From assembly GCA_026991755.1 (NCBI GenBank), contig JALXAX010000197.1, positions 1-34,342 of the forward strand: a DNA stretch of 34,342 nucleotides. The letters run 5' to 3'. Position numbers and translations under genes: made by a program. Numbering within the stretch: the first letter of the stretch is position 1; every line of letters begins with the position of its first letter. The notes below the pieces were generated by a model. It did not search any database. It worked only from the letters and a program-made list of their open reading frames with translations, and was not told the origin of the DNA. This stretch comes from Thiotrichaceae bacterium. GTDB lineage: Bacteria > Pseudomonadota > Gammaproteobacteria > Thiotrichales > Thiotrichaceae. Positions 1-8,013 of the stretch are shown in pieces.

Positions 1-5
1 CGCGC

Positions 6-55
6 CCTTCGACTCCGCTCAGGGTGCTACTCTGTAGCCTGAGCGGAGTCGAAGG
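6..55. repeat. REP-like perfect hairpin at the window edge
   Basis: An 18-base arm at 6-23 (beginning CCTTCGACTCC) is exactly complementary to 38-55, with a 14-base loop that can itself form a small stem (GCTAC/GTAGC). No T-tract follows on either side, so it reads more like a dispersed palindromic repeat than an intrinsic terminator. Whatever gene lies to its left is outside the window. About 130 bases of unassigned sequence separate it from the next gene. Confidence 0.75.
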
Positions 56-190
56 CGGTGCTTGTATGTAAAAACTTTTGCAATAATTAATATAATGGAA
101 AACTTTGATACATCCGTAACTATTAGTCTATTTTATTGCACAAGACAAGGTGTTATAGCCTCAAAAATGAATCACGATTTGACTAGTATC

Positions 191-490
191 TTAACGATAG
201 ATGACGGTATGTATCACATGATCGTTCTCAAAAATAACAGCAGATCCAGCATATCGCCATGTAGTGATTTTCGGATTGCGTTTCGTTACTTTTCCGGGTG
301 CTATGCTACGCGAAATGGGTTCTCCAAATTTAGCGAGTACACTCTGCATACTCATGCCTGCTTTGGGTGCATTAGATTTCATTAAAACAGTAGGCTTTTG
401 ACCTAAATTTAATATATCGGCAGATGAACTTAATGGGGTTAAAACTGCCACACTCAGTACGCTGCTTATGATTAGCTTTTTAAGTATCAT
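191..490 (-). CDS. Small exported BamE/SmpA-like protein
   Basis: A protein of 99 residues with an N-terminal signal peptide (LKKLIISSVLSVAVL core, likely cleavage after SSSA). It lacks a lipobox cysteine, so it should be soluble in the periplasm. The mature part carries the pattern typical of the SmpA/OmlA/BamE fold: a helix ending in LAKFGEP, a WRY strand, then a VIFENDHV strand. That fold is known as a small protein-binding module in outer-membrane assembly factors; the specific role here is unknown. I chose ATG at 490 rather than GTG at 499 because an AGGTGA ribosome site sits about five bases before this ATG and would overlap the GTG. It is divergent from lolC with only about 50 bases between them. 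Confidence 0.65.
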   Translation of the reverse strand: MILKKLIISSVLSVAVLTPLSSSADILNLGQKPTVLMKSNAPKAGMSMQSVLAKFGEPISRSIAPGKVTKRNPKITTWRYAGSAVIFENDHVIHTVIYR

Positions 491-541
491 TTTCTTCACC
501 TTTGAATTTTTTATCGGTTGTATTGGGGTATACTCGCCAAC

Positions 542-1873
542 ATGTTTAAACCACTCGAATTATTCCTTGGACTACGCTATACGCGCTCGAAGCGAGATAA
601 TCACTCTATTTCTTTTATATCATTGGCTTCAATGCTAGGTATCACTCTGGGGGTTCTTGTATTGATCACCGTATTGTCTGTGATGAACGGTTTTCAGAAA
701 GAACTACGGAGCAGAATACTGGGTATGGTGTCGCATGTCACCGTTTCGGGGACAGATGGCATTTTAGAAGACTGGCAGAGCTTAATGAGTCAGCTCAATG
801 ATGGAGAGAGCCAAGATAATGTCTCGGATGCTAATACCTTGGATAATAATATCTTAGGTGTTTCAGGAGTGCAGGGCGCTGCTCCCTTTATTGAAAAGCA
901 GGTGATGGTGACTAGTGAGTTTGGAACACCACAAGGTGTTTTAATATCAGGCGTCCTACCTGAATATCAGGGTAAAGTGAGTGATGTTAATCTACTTGAG
1001 CATCGCATTGCAGGCGATCTACAAAACCTTCAGTCACGCAAATATGGCATTGTGTTAGGGGTGGAGTTAGCGGCCAATTTGAATGTAACGCTTGGCGATA
1101 AAGTGACCGTTATTTCGCCAAAAGCCAGAGTGACCCCCGCAGGGGTGATCCCACGAATGAAACGCTTCACAGTAGTGGGTATTTTCCAGATGAGAATGCC
1201 AGACTATGATAGCTCCAGCGCTTTTATCCATCTTGATGATGCCGAGCGTTTGTTTGGCATGCGTAAGGGGATTACAGGGGTACGTTTAAAGTTGGATGAT
1301 TTATTTAAAGCCGATCTAGCAACCAGGCAGCTACAAAACCAATTGCAGACCCAATCCCAGCTAAAAAATCATTACACGGTAAAAAGTTGGTCTGAAGACA
1401 ATGCCAGCTTGTTTCATGCCTTCAAAATGGAAAAAGTGATGATGTTTATTGTACTAGGGTTGATAGTCTTTGTTGCACTGTTTAATTTGGTAGCCTCATT
1501 GGTGATGATGGTTAAGGAAAAAACTGCTGACATTGCTATTTTACGAACCCTCGGAATGAGCCCTTCTGGTATCTCTAAAACCTTTATAATACAAGGGAGT
1601 ATAATTGGTATCTTTGGTACTTTATTAGGAGTTATTCTTGGCGTATTGCTTGCCACCAATGTTGAGAATATAGTACCTGCCATTGAGTCTTTGCTAGGTC
1701 GTAAAATATTTGATGAAAGTGTGTTTTATATCAGCGAAATTCCTTCAGATATGCATATCTCCGAAGTGGTCATGATTGCTCTAGCTTCATTAGTGGCTTC
1801 GGTGCTTGCTACTATTTATCCTGCTCGCAGGGCAGCCGCGATTCAACCAGCCGAATCTTTACGTTATGAGTAG
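542..1873 (+). CDS. lolC: Lipoprotein-releasing ABC transporter permease, LolC-like
   Basis: Inner-membrane permease of the LolCDE complex, which extracts outer-membrane lipoproteins and hands them to LolA. The 443-residue product begins MFKPLELFLGLRYTR, standard for the family, followed by a first membrane segment, a large periplasmic domain (about residues 45-265), three further membrane segments, and the usual ending PAESLRYE. A TPAGVIPR stretch near residue 200 resembles the LolA-binding Hook of LolC, which favours LolC over LolE. An in-frame TTG at 518 would add eight residues, but the ATG at 542 matches the family start. A short insertion near residues 85-105, rich in Asp and Asn, is absent from the paralogue downstream. 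The LolC/LolE split is an inference from the Hook region. Confidence 0.9.
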   Translation: MFKPLELFLGLRYTRSKRDNHSISFISLASMLGITLGVLVLITVLSVMNGFQKELRSRILGMVSHVTVSGTDGILEDWQSLMSQLNDGESQDNVSDANTLDNNILGVSGVQGAAPFIEKQVMVTSEFGTPQGVLISGVLPEYQGKVSDVNLLEHRIAGDLQNLQSRKYGIVLGVELAANLNVTLGDKVTVISPKARVTPAGVIPRMKRFTVVGIFQMRMPDYDSSSAFIHLDDAERLFGMRKGITGVRLKLDDLFKADLATRQLQNQLQTQSQLKNHYTVKSWSEDNASLFHAFKMEKVMMFIVLGLIVFVALFNLVASLVMMVKEKTADIAILRTLGMSPSGISKTFIIQGSIIGIFGTLLGVILGVLLATNVENIVPAIESLLGRKIFDESVFYISEIPSDMHISEVVMIALASLVASVLATIYPARRAAAIQPAESLRYE

Positions 1874-1888
1874 CCGTTACGTTATGAG
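1859..1888 (+). repeat. Short direct repeat across the lolC stop codon
   Basis: The 12 bases TTACGTTATGAG occur at 1859-1870 and again at 1877-1888, an 18-base period. The first copy encodes the terminal LRYE of the permease; the second lies just after the TAG stop in the same frame and would encode the same residues. This looks like a small tandem duplication of the gene end. Confidence 0.7.
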
Positions 1889-1920
1889 CCGAGTTAGCGA
1901 ATTGAGTGAAGGAGTTACAC

Positions 1921-3162
1921 ATGTTTAAGCCCTTAGAAGCCTTTCTTGGTTTTCGCTATACCCGATCCAGACGCGGTACTTATGTCTCTTTTATTGCCTT
2001 GGCTTCAATGATTGGTCTTGCTATTAGCGTACTCGTTTTGATCACTGTTCTATCTATTATGAATGGCTTTGAACAAGCGTTACGTGAGCGTATCTTGGGT
2101 ATGTTATCGCATGTTACAGTCTCATCAGAAATGGGTGAGGTCAATGATTGGCAAACGATACGTGATACTGCGTTAGAGTTTCCGCACGTAAAGGGCGCAG
2201 CTCCATTTATACATCAACAAATTATGCTAAATGTGGATGGTGAAGTGAGGGGGGTAAGCTTGCAAGGTGTGATGCCTGAACTACAAACCACTATTGGAAC
2301 TATCGAAGAGCATATGACAGGAAGTTTCAAGGATCTTAAAGAAGGTGAAAATGGGATTATTCTTGGACAAACGCTAGCTAAAGATTTGGGTGTGAAGATA
2401 GGCGAAGATGTCATTGCTATCAGCCTACGCTCGTTATCCTTAGACAGTGGAGAAGTACCCACGCTACAAGAGTTTAAAGTAGTAGGTACCTTCAAGCTGG
2501 ATATGAAAATTTACGATAGTACGATGGCATTCATTCATATTAAAGATGCAGCAACCATGCTTGAAATGGGTAATACCGTCACAGGTGTACGCTTACAGCT
2601 TGATGATATGTTTCAAGCGCCTGCCGTCAGTGACATGATTTATGAATTATTTGATCCGGGCATTTGGGTCACTAACTGGACACTTCAGAATAAAAACTTT
2701 TTTAAGGCGATTCAAACTCAGAAAACCATGTTCTTCTTTATTCTAATCATGCTGGTTGCAGTGGCAGCGTTTAATTTAGTTTCCACTATGATCATGGTGG
2801 TGACAAATAAAAATGCGGATATTGCGATACTGCGCACGATGGGTTTAAGCCCTGGTGGTGTGATGAGAACGTTTTTAGTGCAGGGAAGTTTAATTGGCGT
2901 TATTGGAACATCCGTCGGTGTTATTTTAGGGGTCGCTATAGCCCTCAATATAGAAACAATAGTGCCACTCATAGAGAGCGTTTTAGGTGTGCCTCTTGTT
3001 TCTGAAGATGCTTATTTTATTAGTAAAATAAAAGGCGCTATTCAATGGGGTGATATCGTTTTAATTGCGGGTAGCACTTTGTTTTTATCGTTGATAGCAA
3101 CCCTTTACCCTTCTTGGAAAGCCTCAAAAGTACAACCTGCGGAAGCACTTAGATATGAATAA
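1921..3162 (+). CDS. lolE: Lipoprotein-releasing ABC transporter permease, LolE-like
   Basis: Second permease of the Lol exporter, 413 residues, the length of E. coli LolE. It has the family start MFKPLEAFLGFRYTR, one N-terminal membrane segment, a periplasmic domain, three C-terminal membrane segments (around residues 265-400) and the ending PAEALRYE. In the periplasmic part, KDAATMLEMG followed by VTGVRLQ matches the LolE version of this region, and the LolC Hook sequence is absent. A strong AAGGAG ribosome site precedes ATG 1921; an in-frame GTG at 1906 overlaps that site and is unlikely. The gene follows its paralogue by under 50 bases and overlaps lolD by eight bases. The order C-E-D differs from E. 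coli C-D-E. Confidence 0.88.
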   Translation: MFKPLEAFLGFRYTRSRRGTYVSFIALASMIGLAISVLVLITVLSIMNGFEQALRERILGMLSHVTVSSEMGEVNDWQTIRDTALEFPHVKGAAPFIHQQIMLNVDGEVRGVSLQGVMPELQTTIGTIEEHMTGSFKDLKEGENGIILGQTLAKDLGVKIGEDVIAISLRSLSLDSGEVPTLQEFKVVGTFKLDMKIYDSTMAFIHIKDAATMLEMGNTVTGVRLQLDDMFQAPAVSDMIYELFDPGIWVTNWTLQNKNFFKAIQTQKTMFFFILIMLVAVAAFNLVSTMIMVVTNKNADIAILRTMGLSPGGVMRTFLVQGSLIGVIGTSVGVILGVAIALNIETIVPLIESVLGVPLVSEDAYFISKIKGAIQWGDIVLIAGSTLFLSLIATLYPSWKASKVQPAEALRYE

Positions 3163-3862
3163 CAATACAAACAATAATAACAGTCAATGGGTTATCCAAA
3201 GTCAGGGTGTTAGTAAAAGCTTTAAAGAAGGATCTTTAGAGGTAGATGTGCTTCACAGTGTAGATTTAAAGGTAGCCCGTGGGGAAAAAATAGCCATATT
3301 GGGAGCATCAGGTAGTGGTAAAAGCACCTTGTTACATATCCTTGGTGGTTTAGATTTACCTACCTCAGGCACAGTGACCATTAATGATCAGGATATAGCA
3401 GCTTTATCTGATCAGAAACGAGGCGAGATGCGCAATAAGTCGCTAGGGTTTATTTACCAGTTTCACCATTTACTACCAGAATTTACGGCGTTAGAAAATG
3501 TAGCTATGCCGTTACTAATTGCAGATTTGTCTGTTCAGCAAGCGACTCAAAGAGCAACGGTCATGTTGGGTAAAGTTGGTTTGGAGCATCGTTTGAACCA
3601 TAAGCCTGGACAATTATCAGGTGGTGAGCGTCAACGTGCCGCAGTAGCTAGGGCGCTAGTCACTCACCCACAAGCTATATTGGCAGATGAGCCAACAGGG
3701 AACCTCGATCAGGTTACAGCAGGAAAAATATTTGGACTCATGCAAGAGTTGAATCAGGAGTTATCAACCGCCTTTATCGTGGTCACACATGATTTGGAAT
3801 TAGCGAAGAGAATGGATAGTGTTTATCAATTAGTTGATGGTCATTTGAGTCGAGCGGTTTAA
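3155..3862 (+). CDS. lolD: Lipoprotein-releasing ABC transporter ATPase LolD
   Basis: Cytoplasmic ATPase that powers lipoprotein extraction by the two permeases upstream. The 235-residue product has every ABC motif: Walker A GASGSGKST (residues 50-58), Q-loop YQFHHLLPEFTALENV, which is the LolD-specific version, signature LSGGERQR, Walker B AILADEPTG and the H-loop VVTHD. The start ATG overlaps the lolE stop by eight bases, so the two are probably translationally coupled. The first ten residues are an Asn-rich tail (NNNTNNNNS) of no known role. Confidence 0.96.
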   Translation: MNNNTNNNNSQWVIQSQGVSKSFKEGSLEVDVLHSVDLKVARGEKIAILGASGSGKSTLLHILGGLDLPTSGTVTINDQDIAALSDQKRGEMRNKSLGFIYQFHHLLPEFTALENVAMPLLIADLSVQQATQRATVMLGKVGLEHRLNHKPGQLSGGERQRAAVARALVTHPQAILADEPTGNLDQVTAGKIFGLMQELNQELSTAFIVVTHDLELAKRMDSVYQLVDGHLSRAV

Positions 3863-3894
3863 CCTAAAATCCTCAGTTAAACAGAAGAGATGAA

Positions 3895-4416
3895 TTAATA
3901 AGGATGATGCTTATGTCGATTCTGCCAACGTTGAATAATATGAATGCGCCATAAGATACGCACGGTTATATAACCTAGCACCGAAGAAATAAAACCTAGC
4001 GTGACACTGCCCAGCAATAAAGGCTTCCATGAACTACCAATCATGCTGCTGAGCCATTCGACACTAAATGCAAAATCGATATGTTCGGGAATCGTACCTA
4101 ACATGCTTGAACCGACACGATAGGCAAAATAAAACATTGCAGGCATAGTGATAGGATTGCTAATAAAAACTAATACTACGGATAAGGGTAGATTGGCACA
4201 AAACAGAAAGGCTAAGAAACCCGCTACAATTGTTTGAAAGGGTATAGGCAACCAGGTGCAAAAAAGCCCGATGGCAAACGCCTTGGCAACAGACCTTCTG
4301 TTTAAATGCCATAAACTGGGGCTGTGTAAATGATCCCCCAATACGCCAAGAAAACTACATCGTTCATGTAGTTCATTAGAATCAGGGATGTGACGTTTTA
4401 TAAACTTTTTGGGCAT
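3895..4416 (-). CDS. DUF2062 membrane protein
   Basis: A 173-residue membrane protein of the DUF2062 family, function unknown. A basic N-terminus precedes three or so hydrophobic segments. The family signature is visible in the run AKAFAIGLFCTWLPIPFQT and in FISNPITMPAMFYFAYRVG. It lies on the opposite strand between lolD and comEC, a position DUF2062 genes often hold in gammaproteobacteria. It is divergent from comEC with a gap of 39 bases, so both promoters must fit there or inside the genes. Confidence 0.85.
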   Translation of the reverse strand: MPKKFIKRHIPDSNELHERCSFLGVLGDHLHSPSLWHLNRRSVAKAFAIGLFCTWLPIPFQTIVAGFLAFLFCANLPLSVVLVFISNPITMPAMFYFAYRVGSSMLGTIPEHIDFAFSVEWLSSMIGSSWKPLLLGSVTLGFISSVLGYITVRILWRIHIIQRWQNRHKHHPY

Positions 4417-4455
4417 ACCTAAAGAATAGTTGAAAATTATATGGTTTGTGAATAA

Positions 4456-6834
4456 ATGCGCTTATTATCCATTAGCTTCCTGGTGGGGATATTGAGTATC
4501 CAGCCACTCACCAGCTTACCCCTTTCAAGGTGGTTTTCTGGAGGTGAGATAAGCCCGTATTTACTGATTTTAGTAACATTTATTATTTTAGTTGTCGGAA
4601 TTTCCACTCGCTATAAAACGTGGAAATTCCGACCACTAGTCGGTTTAATGTTCGGTTGCTTATATGCATTATGGGCGGCAGATTCGATTCTCTCATCACA
4701 ACTACCCGCTTCTCTTGAAGGTAACGATATACTTGTCACCGGAACAGTCGCAAGTATACCCTACCCGCGCAGAGATGGGTGGAGATTTAAGCTAAAAATT
4801 GATAAAGCTAGCAGTCTAAAGAGTCCACAGCACCTATTGGCTCTAAAAGGCATGCTTCGTCTGGGTTGGTATCGCACTAAAAACACGCTAAAAGCAGGAC
4901 AAAAGTGGCGGTTGGTAATCCGTCTTAAACGGCCTGCGGGTTTTATGAACTTTGGCGGCTTTGATTATGAGAAGTGGTTGTTTCAACAGCGTATTGTTGG
5001 TACGGGCTATATACGAAAGTCGTCACACAATAAATTGCTTGCAGATAGTTCAATCTTTTCTGTAGATCATTATCGCGAGACTATTTTACGGGGCATTCAA
5101 CAACGCATCAAAGATCCTCAACAAGCGAGCATTGTGGCTGCATTAGCCGTAGCAGATCGCTCCTCAATCACCGATCAGCAATGGCAGATACTTAGGCAAA
5201 CGGGCACGAATCATCTTATTGCTATTTCAGGCTTGCACATTGGTATGGTGGCAGGGTTTGGTTTTTTCCCCGTGATGATTATTTGGTGGTTGTTTCCATC
5301 GTTATATCAAAAGATGCCCGTAAGAATGGCGGGAGGAATAGTGGGGGCTATTTTTGCTGTGAGTTATGCCTTGTTAGCGGGTTTTACATTACCCACACAA
5401 CGCGCTTTGATTATGGTGCTAGTGGTACTGTTTGGCTTGCTGGCACGGCGGCATTATTCTAGCTCCAACATACTAGCGACTGCGCTACTGGCAGTACTCA
5501 TTTATGATCCATTGGCGGTGTTATCTCAAGGTTTTTGGTTGTCGTTTGTTGCGGTGGGTTTAATTATGTTCACAGTGGCTAGGCGAATTGCAAGGCCGTC
5601 ATTGCTGATGAATGTCATAAGCATACAGCTGGTACTGTCTTTTGGTATGTTGCCGTTGATGTTTGCTTTCTTCGGTGTGGGTTCGTTGTCATCACCGCTT
5701 GCTAACCTCATCGCTATCCCGTGGGTTACGATTGTTGTCGTTCCATTAACGCTACTTGGCGTTTTGATGCTGCCATTTACTGCCTTGTCTAGCTTTTTGT
5801 TAAACCTGGCTGGCGATAGCGTCTCTATAATGATGAACGTGTTAGAAGCACTCTCATCATCAGCGTTTATGATCAGTCTTGCCGAGGTTCCTTGGTACCT
5901 GCTTGTGCTTAGTTTTGTAGGCTTTATTTGGCTGTGGCTACCCTCCAAATTTCCTGCAAGATGGTTAGGAGTGCTACTGATTCTACCTGCGATTTTATAT
6001 AGAACTGAGCCTATAGAGGAGGGCGCTTTCAAGTACGATTTATTAGATGTCGGGCAAGGCTTGGCTTCTGTCATCAGAACAAAAAACCATGTATTGATTT
6101 ATGATACGGGGCCACGAGCCAGTGCCAGTTTTGATACGGGTAAGCTAGTAGTATTGCCCTTCTTAAAAGCTAGTAATATCAGCTATGTAGATACACTTAT
6201 CTTATCGCATGAAGATATGGATCATCGTGGGGGCACGGCGGTTATTCGTCAAAATATTGATATTGGAAGTATATTAAGTAGCGATACCACTTTGTTTGAA
6301 GGAATAAAACACTGTGATAAAGGCATGAAATGGAAGTGGGATGAAGTGGAGTTTGAAATATTAAGCCCGCTAAAAGAGTGGCAAGGTAGCGAAAATGATC
6401 GTTCTTGCGTGCTTCGCGTTAGCAGTAAAAACCATAGCTTATTACTCACGGGTGATATCGAGAAAATAGCAGAAAAGCAGATACTAAGCAGTGGGGTAAT
6501 GCTAAAATCTGAAGTTATGACCATCCCACACCATGCAAGCAAAACCTCATCCAGTGAGCCTTTTATTGATGCTGTTCAACCAGCGCTAGCATTGGCTGCT
6601 ACGGGCTACCGTAACCGCTTTCATTTTCCTAATAAACACGTAGTATCGCGCTATCAACAGCGTAATATCAGCGTGATGACGACCGCTCAAAGTGGGGCGA
6701 TTAGTCTTTACTTTCCACCAACTGCGGATGCGTATCAGCTAGAAGCTTATCGTGATACGCATCAACATTATTGGAATAAGCAAAACAGAAGCCAAGCGGT
6801 TACCCCTAAACCTCAATCAAACAAGGCACATTAA
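4456..6834 (+). CDS. comEC: ComEC/Rec2 DNA-uptake channel
   Basis: Inner-membrane channel that passes single-stranded DNA into the cytoplasm in natural transformation; 792 residues, full length. Domains in order: an N-terminal hydrophobic segment with the DUF4131 region (about 1-190), the multi-pass Competence domain (about 205-490, with the LIAISGLHIGM motif), and a C-terminal metallo-beta-lactamase-like domain (about 510-745). The nuclease-type metal site is intact: HEDMDH at 585-590, then TGDIEK and a PHHASKTSS motif. This domain is thought to degrade the non-transported strand. The stop codon abuts the sbcD start, suggesting co-transcription. An intact comEC suggests competence is possible, although no pilus genes lie in the window apart from pilZ. 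Confidence 0.93.
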   Translation: MRLLSISFLVGILSIQPLTSLPLSRWFSGGEISPYLLILVTFIILVVGISTRYKTWKFRPLVGLMFGCLYALWAADSILSSQLPASLEGNDILVTGTVASIPYPRRDGWRFKLKIDKASSLKSPQHLLALKGMLRLGWYRTKNTLKAGQKWRLVIRLKRPAGFMNFGGFDYEKWLFQQRIVGTGYIRKSSHNKLLADSSIFSVDHYRETILRGIQQRIKDPQQASIVAALAVADRSSITDQQWQILRQTGTNHLIAISGLHIGMVAGFGFFPVMIIWWLFPSLYQKMPVRMAGGIVGAIFAVSYALLAGFTLPTQRALIMVLVVLFGLLARRHYSSSNILATALLAVLIYDPLAVLSQGFWLSFVAVGLIMFTVARRIARPSLLMNVISIQLVLSFGMLPLMFAFFGVGSLSSPLANLIAIPWVTIVVVPLTLLGVLMLPFTALSSFLLNLAGDSVSIMMNVLEALSSSAFMISLAEVPWYLLVLSFVGFIWLWLPSKFPARWLGVLLILPAILYRTEPIEEGAFKYDLLDVGQGLASVIRTKNHVLIYDTGPRASASFDTGKLVVLPFLKASNISYVDTLILSHEDMDHRGGTAVIRQNIDIGSILSSDTTLFEGIKHCDKGMKWKWDEVEFEILSPLKEWQGSENDRSCVLRVSSKNHSLLLTGDIEKIAEKQILSSGVMLKSEVMTIPHHASKTSSSEPFIDAVQPALALAATGYRNRFHFPNKHVVSRYQQRNISVMTTAQSGAISLYFPPTADAYQLEAYRDTHQHYWNKQNRSQAVTPKPQSNKAH

Positions 6835-8013
6835 TTGCGTATTTTACATACATCAGACTGGCACATTGGTCGGCAAATTTACAACGTATCGTTGCTTGAA
6901 GATCAGCGTTATGTGTTGGAACAGATGGTTGATATCTGTAAGACAAAGAAAGTAGATGTGGTGCTAATAGCGGGTGATCTTTATGATCGGGCGATACCGC
7001 CAGCAAACGCAGTAGCCTTGGTCGATGATATCCTCAATCAGATATGCAATGAGTTAGACATCCCCGTCATTGTGATCGCAGGAAACCATGATGGACCTGA
7101 ACGTTTAGGCTTTGCCTATCGACAATTAGAAAAGGGGAATCTGTACATTACAGGCCTTTTACAAGCAGAAATAAACCCCGTTATCTTGCAGGATAAGCAC
7201 GGTGATGTGGCTTTCTATCCTATTCCCTATGCTGACCCCGCAACGGTAAGAGATGTTTTTGATTCGATAGATAGTTCGATAAATAGTAAGGATGATGACA
7301 GTGAGGCAACTCAGCTAAGTACACACGACCAGTGTATGCAGAGGGTGCTTCAGCAAATTCCTGATCAGGAAAATAATCGTTCTGTAGTAATAAGCCACTG
7401 CTTTATATCAGGGGGTAAGGAGTGCGAATCTGAAAGGCCGCTATCGGTGGGTGGCGCAGAACAAGTCTCGGCCTCTCACTTCAAACGCTTTAGTTATACG
7501 GCGCTAGGGCATTTACATAGACCTCAAAAGCAATCGCTAGAAAGCATCCGTTATTCGGGTTCTATCCTCAAATATTCATTCTCAGAAGAACAACATAAAA
7601 AATCCATTACGCTGGTTGATATGGACGAGAAAGGTCATTGTAGTATTGAGCAGCTAGCCTTAAAAAGTCTGCGTGATATGCGAAGTATTTCAGGGGCTAT
7701 GGATGACATTATTGCGGATGCTAAAAATGATCCCCATAAGGATGATTACCTGCTCATAAGCCTTACCGATAAACATGCTATTCTCGATCCAATGAATAAA
7801 CTAAGGCAAGTCTACCCTAATATTTTGCACCTCGAACGACCAGGGTTGATGTCGCAAAACACACAAAAACTAACCAATCGAGATGTGCTTAACAAAAGCA
7901 AATTGAGCATGTTTGAAGACTTCTATCAGCAAGTTCAAGGGGATGATTTAACAGAGGATCAACAAAAAATAATGACCTCACTCATTGATGACCTGCAATT
8001 GGGAGATGTGTAA
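6835..8013 (+). CDS. sbcD: Exonuclease subunit SbcD
   Basis: Mre11-type nuclease subunit of SbcCD, which cleaves DNA hairpins and processes double-strand ends. The 392-residue product shows all metallophosphoesterase motifs: D8-x-H10, GDLYD (47-51), GNHD (83-86), SH at 187-188 and GHLH (225-228). The start is TTG 6835, directly after the comEC stop. No ATG lies nearby and MRILHTSDWHIG is the canonical SbcD N-terminus, so this start is secure. An AAGG lies about ten bases upstream. The stop overlaps the sbcC start as TAATG. Confidence 0.95.
   Translation: MRILHTSDWHIGRQIYNVSLLEDQRYVLEQMVDICKTKKVDVVLIAGDLYDRAIPPANAVALVDDILNQICNELDIPVIVIAGNHDGPERLGFAYRQLEKGNLYITGLLQAEINPVILQDKHGDVAFYPIPYADPATVRDVFDSIDSSINSKDDDSEATQLSTHDQCMQRVLQQIPDQENNRSVVISHCFISGGKECESERPLSVGGAEQVSASHFKRFSYTALGHLHRPQKQSLESIRYSGSILKYSFSEEQHKKSITLVDMDEKGHCSIEQLALKSLRDMRSISGAMDDIIADAKNDPHKDDYLLISLTDKHAILDPMNKLRQVYPNILHLERPGLMSQNTQKLTNRDVLNKSKLSMFEDFYQQVQGDDLTEDQQKIMTSLIDDLQLGDV

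Noticed and set aside
1-60. Opening hairpin considered as an intrinsic terminator
   Set aside because: No T-tract on either side and an arm sequence typical of a dispersed repeat.
62-385. Plus-strand frame of 107 codons opposite the BamE-like gene
   Set aside because: Cysteine- and histidine-rich low-quality translation overlapping a gene with a clear signal peptide on the other strand.
5526-6074. Minus-strand open frame of 182 codons inside comEC
   Set aside because: It lies wholly within a well-supported gene, has no ribosome site or recognisable domain, and reads as an antisense shadow.
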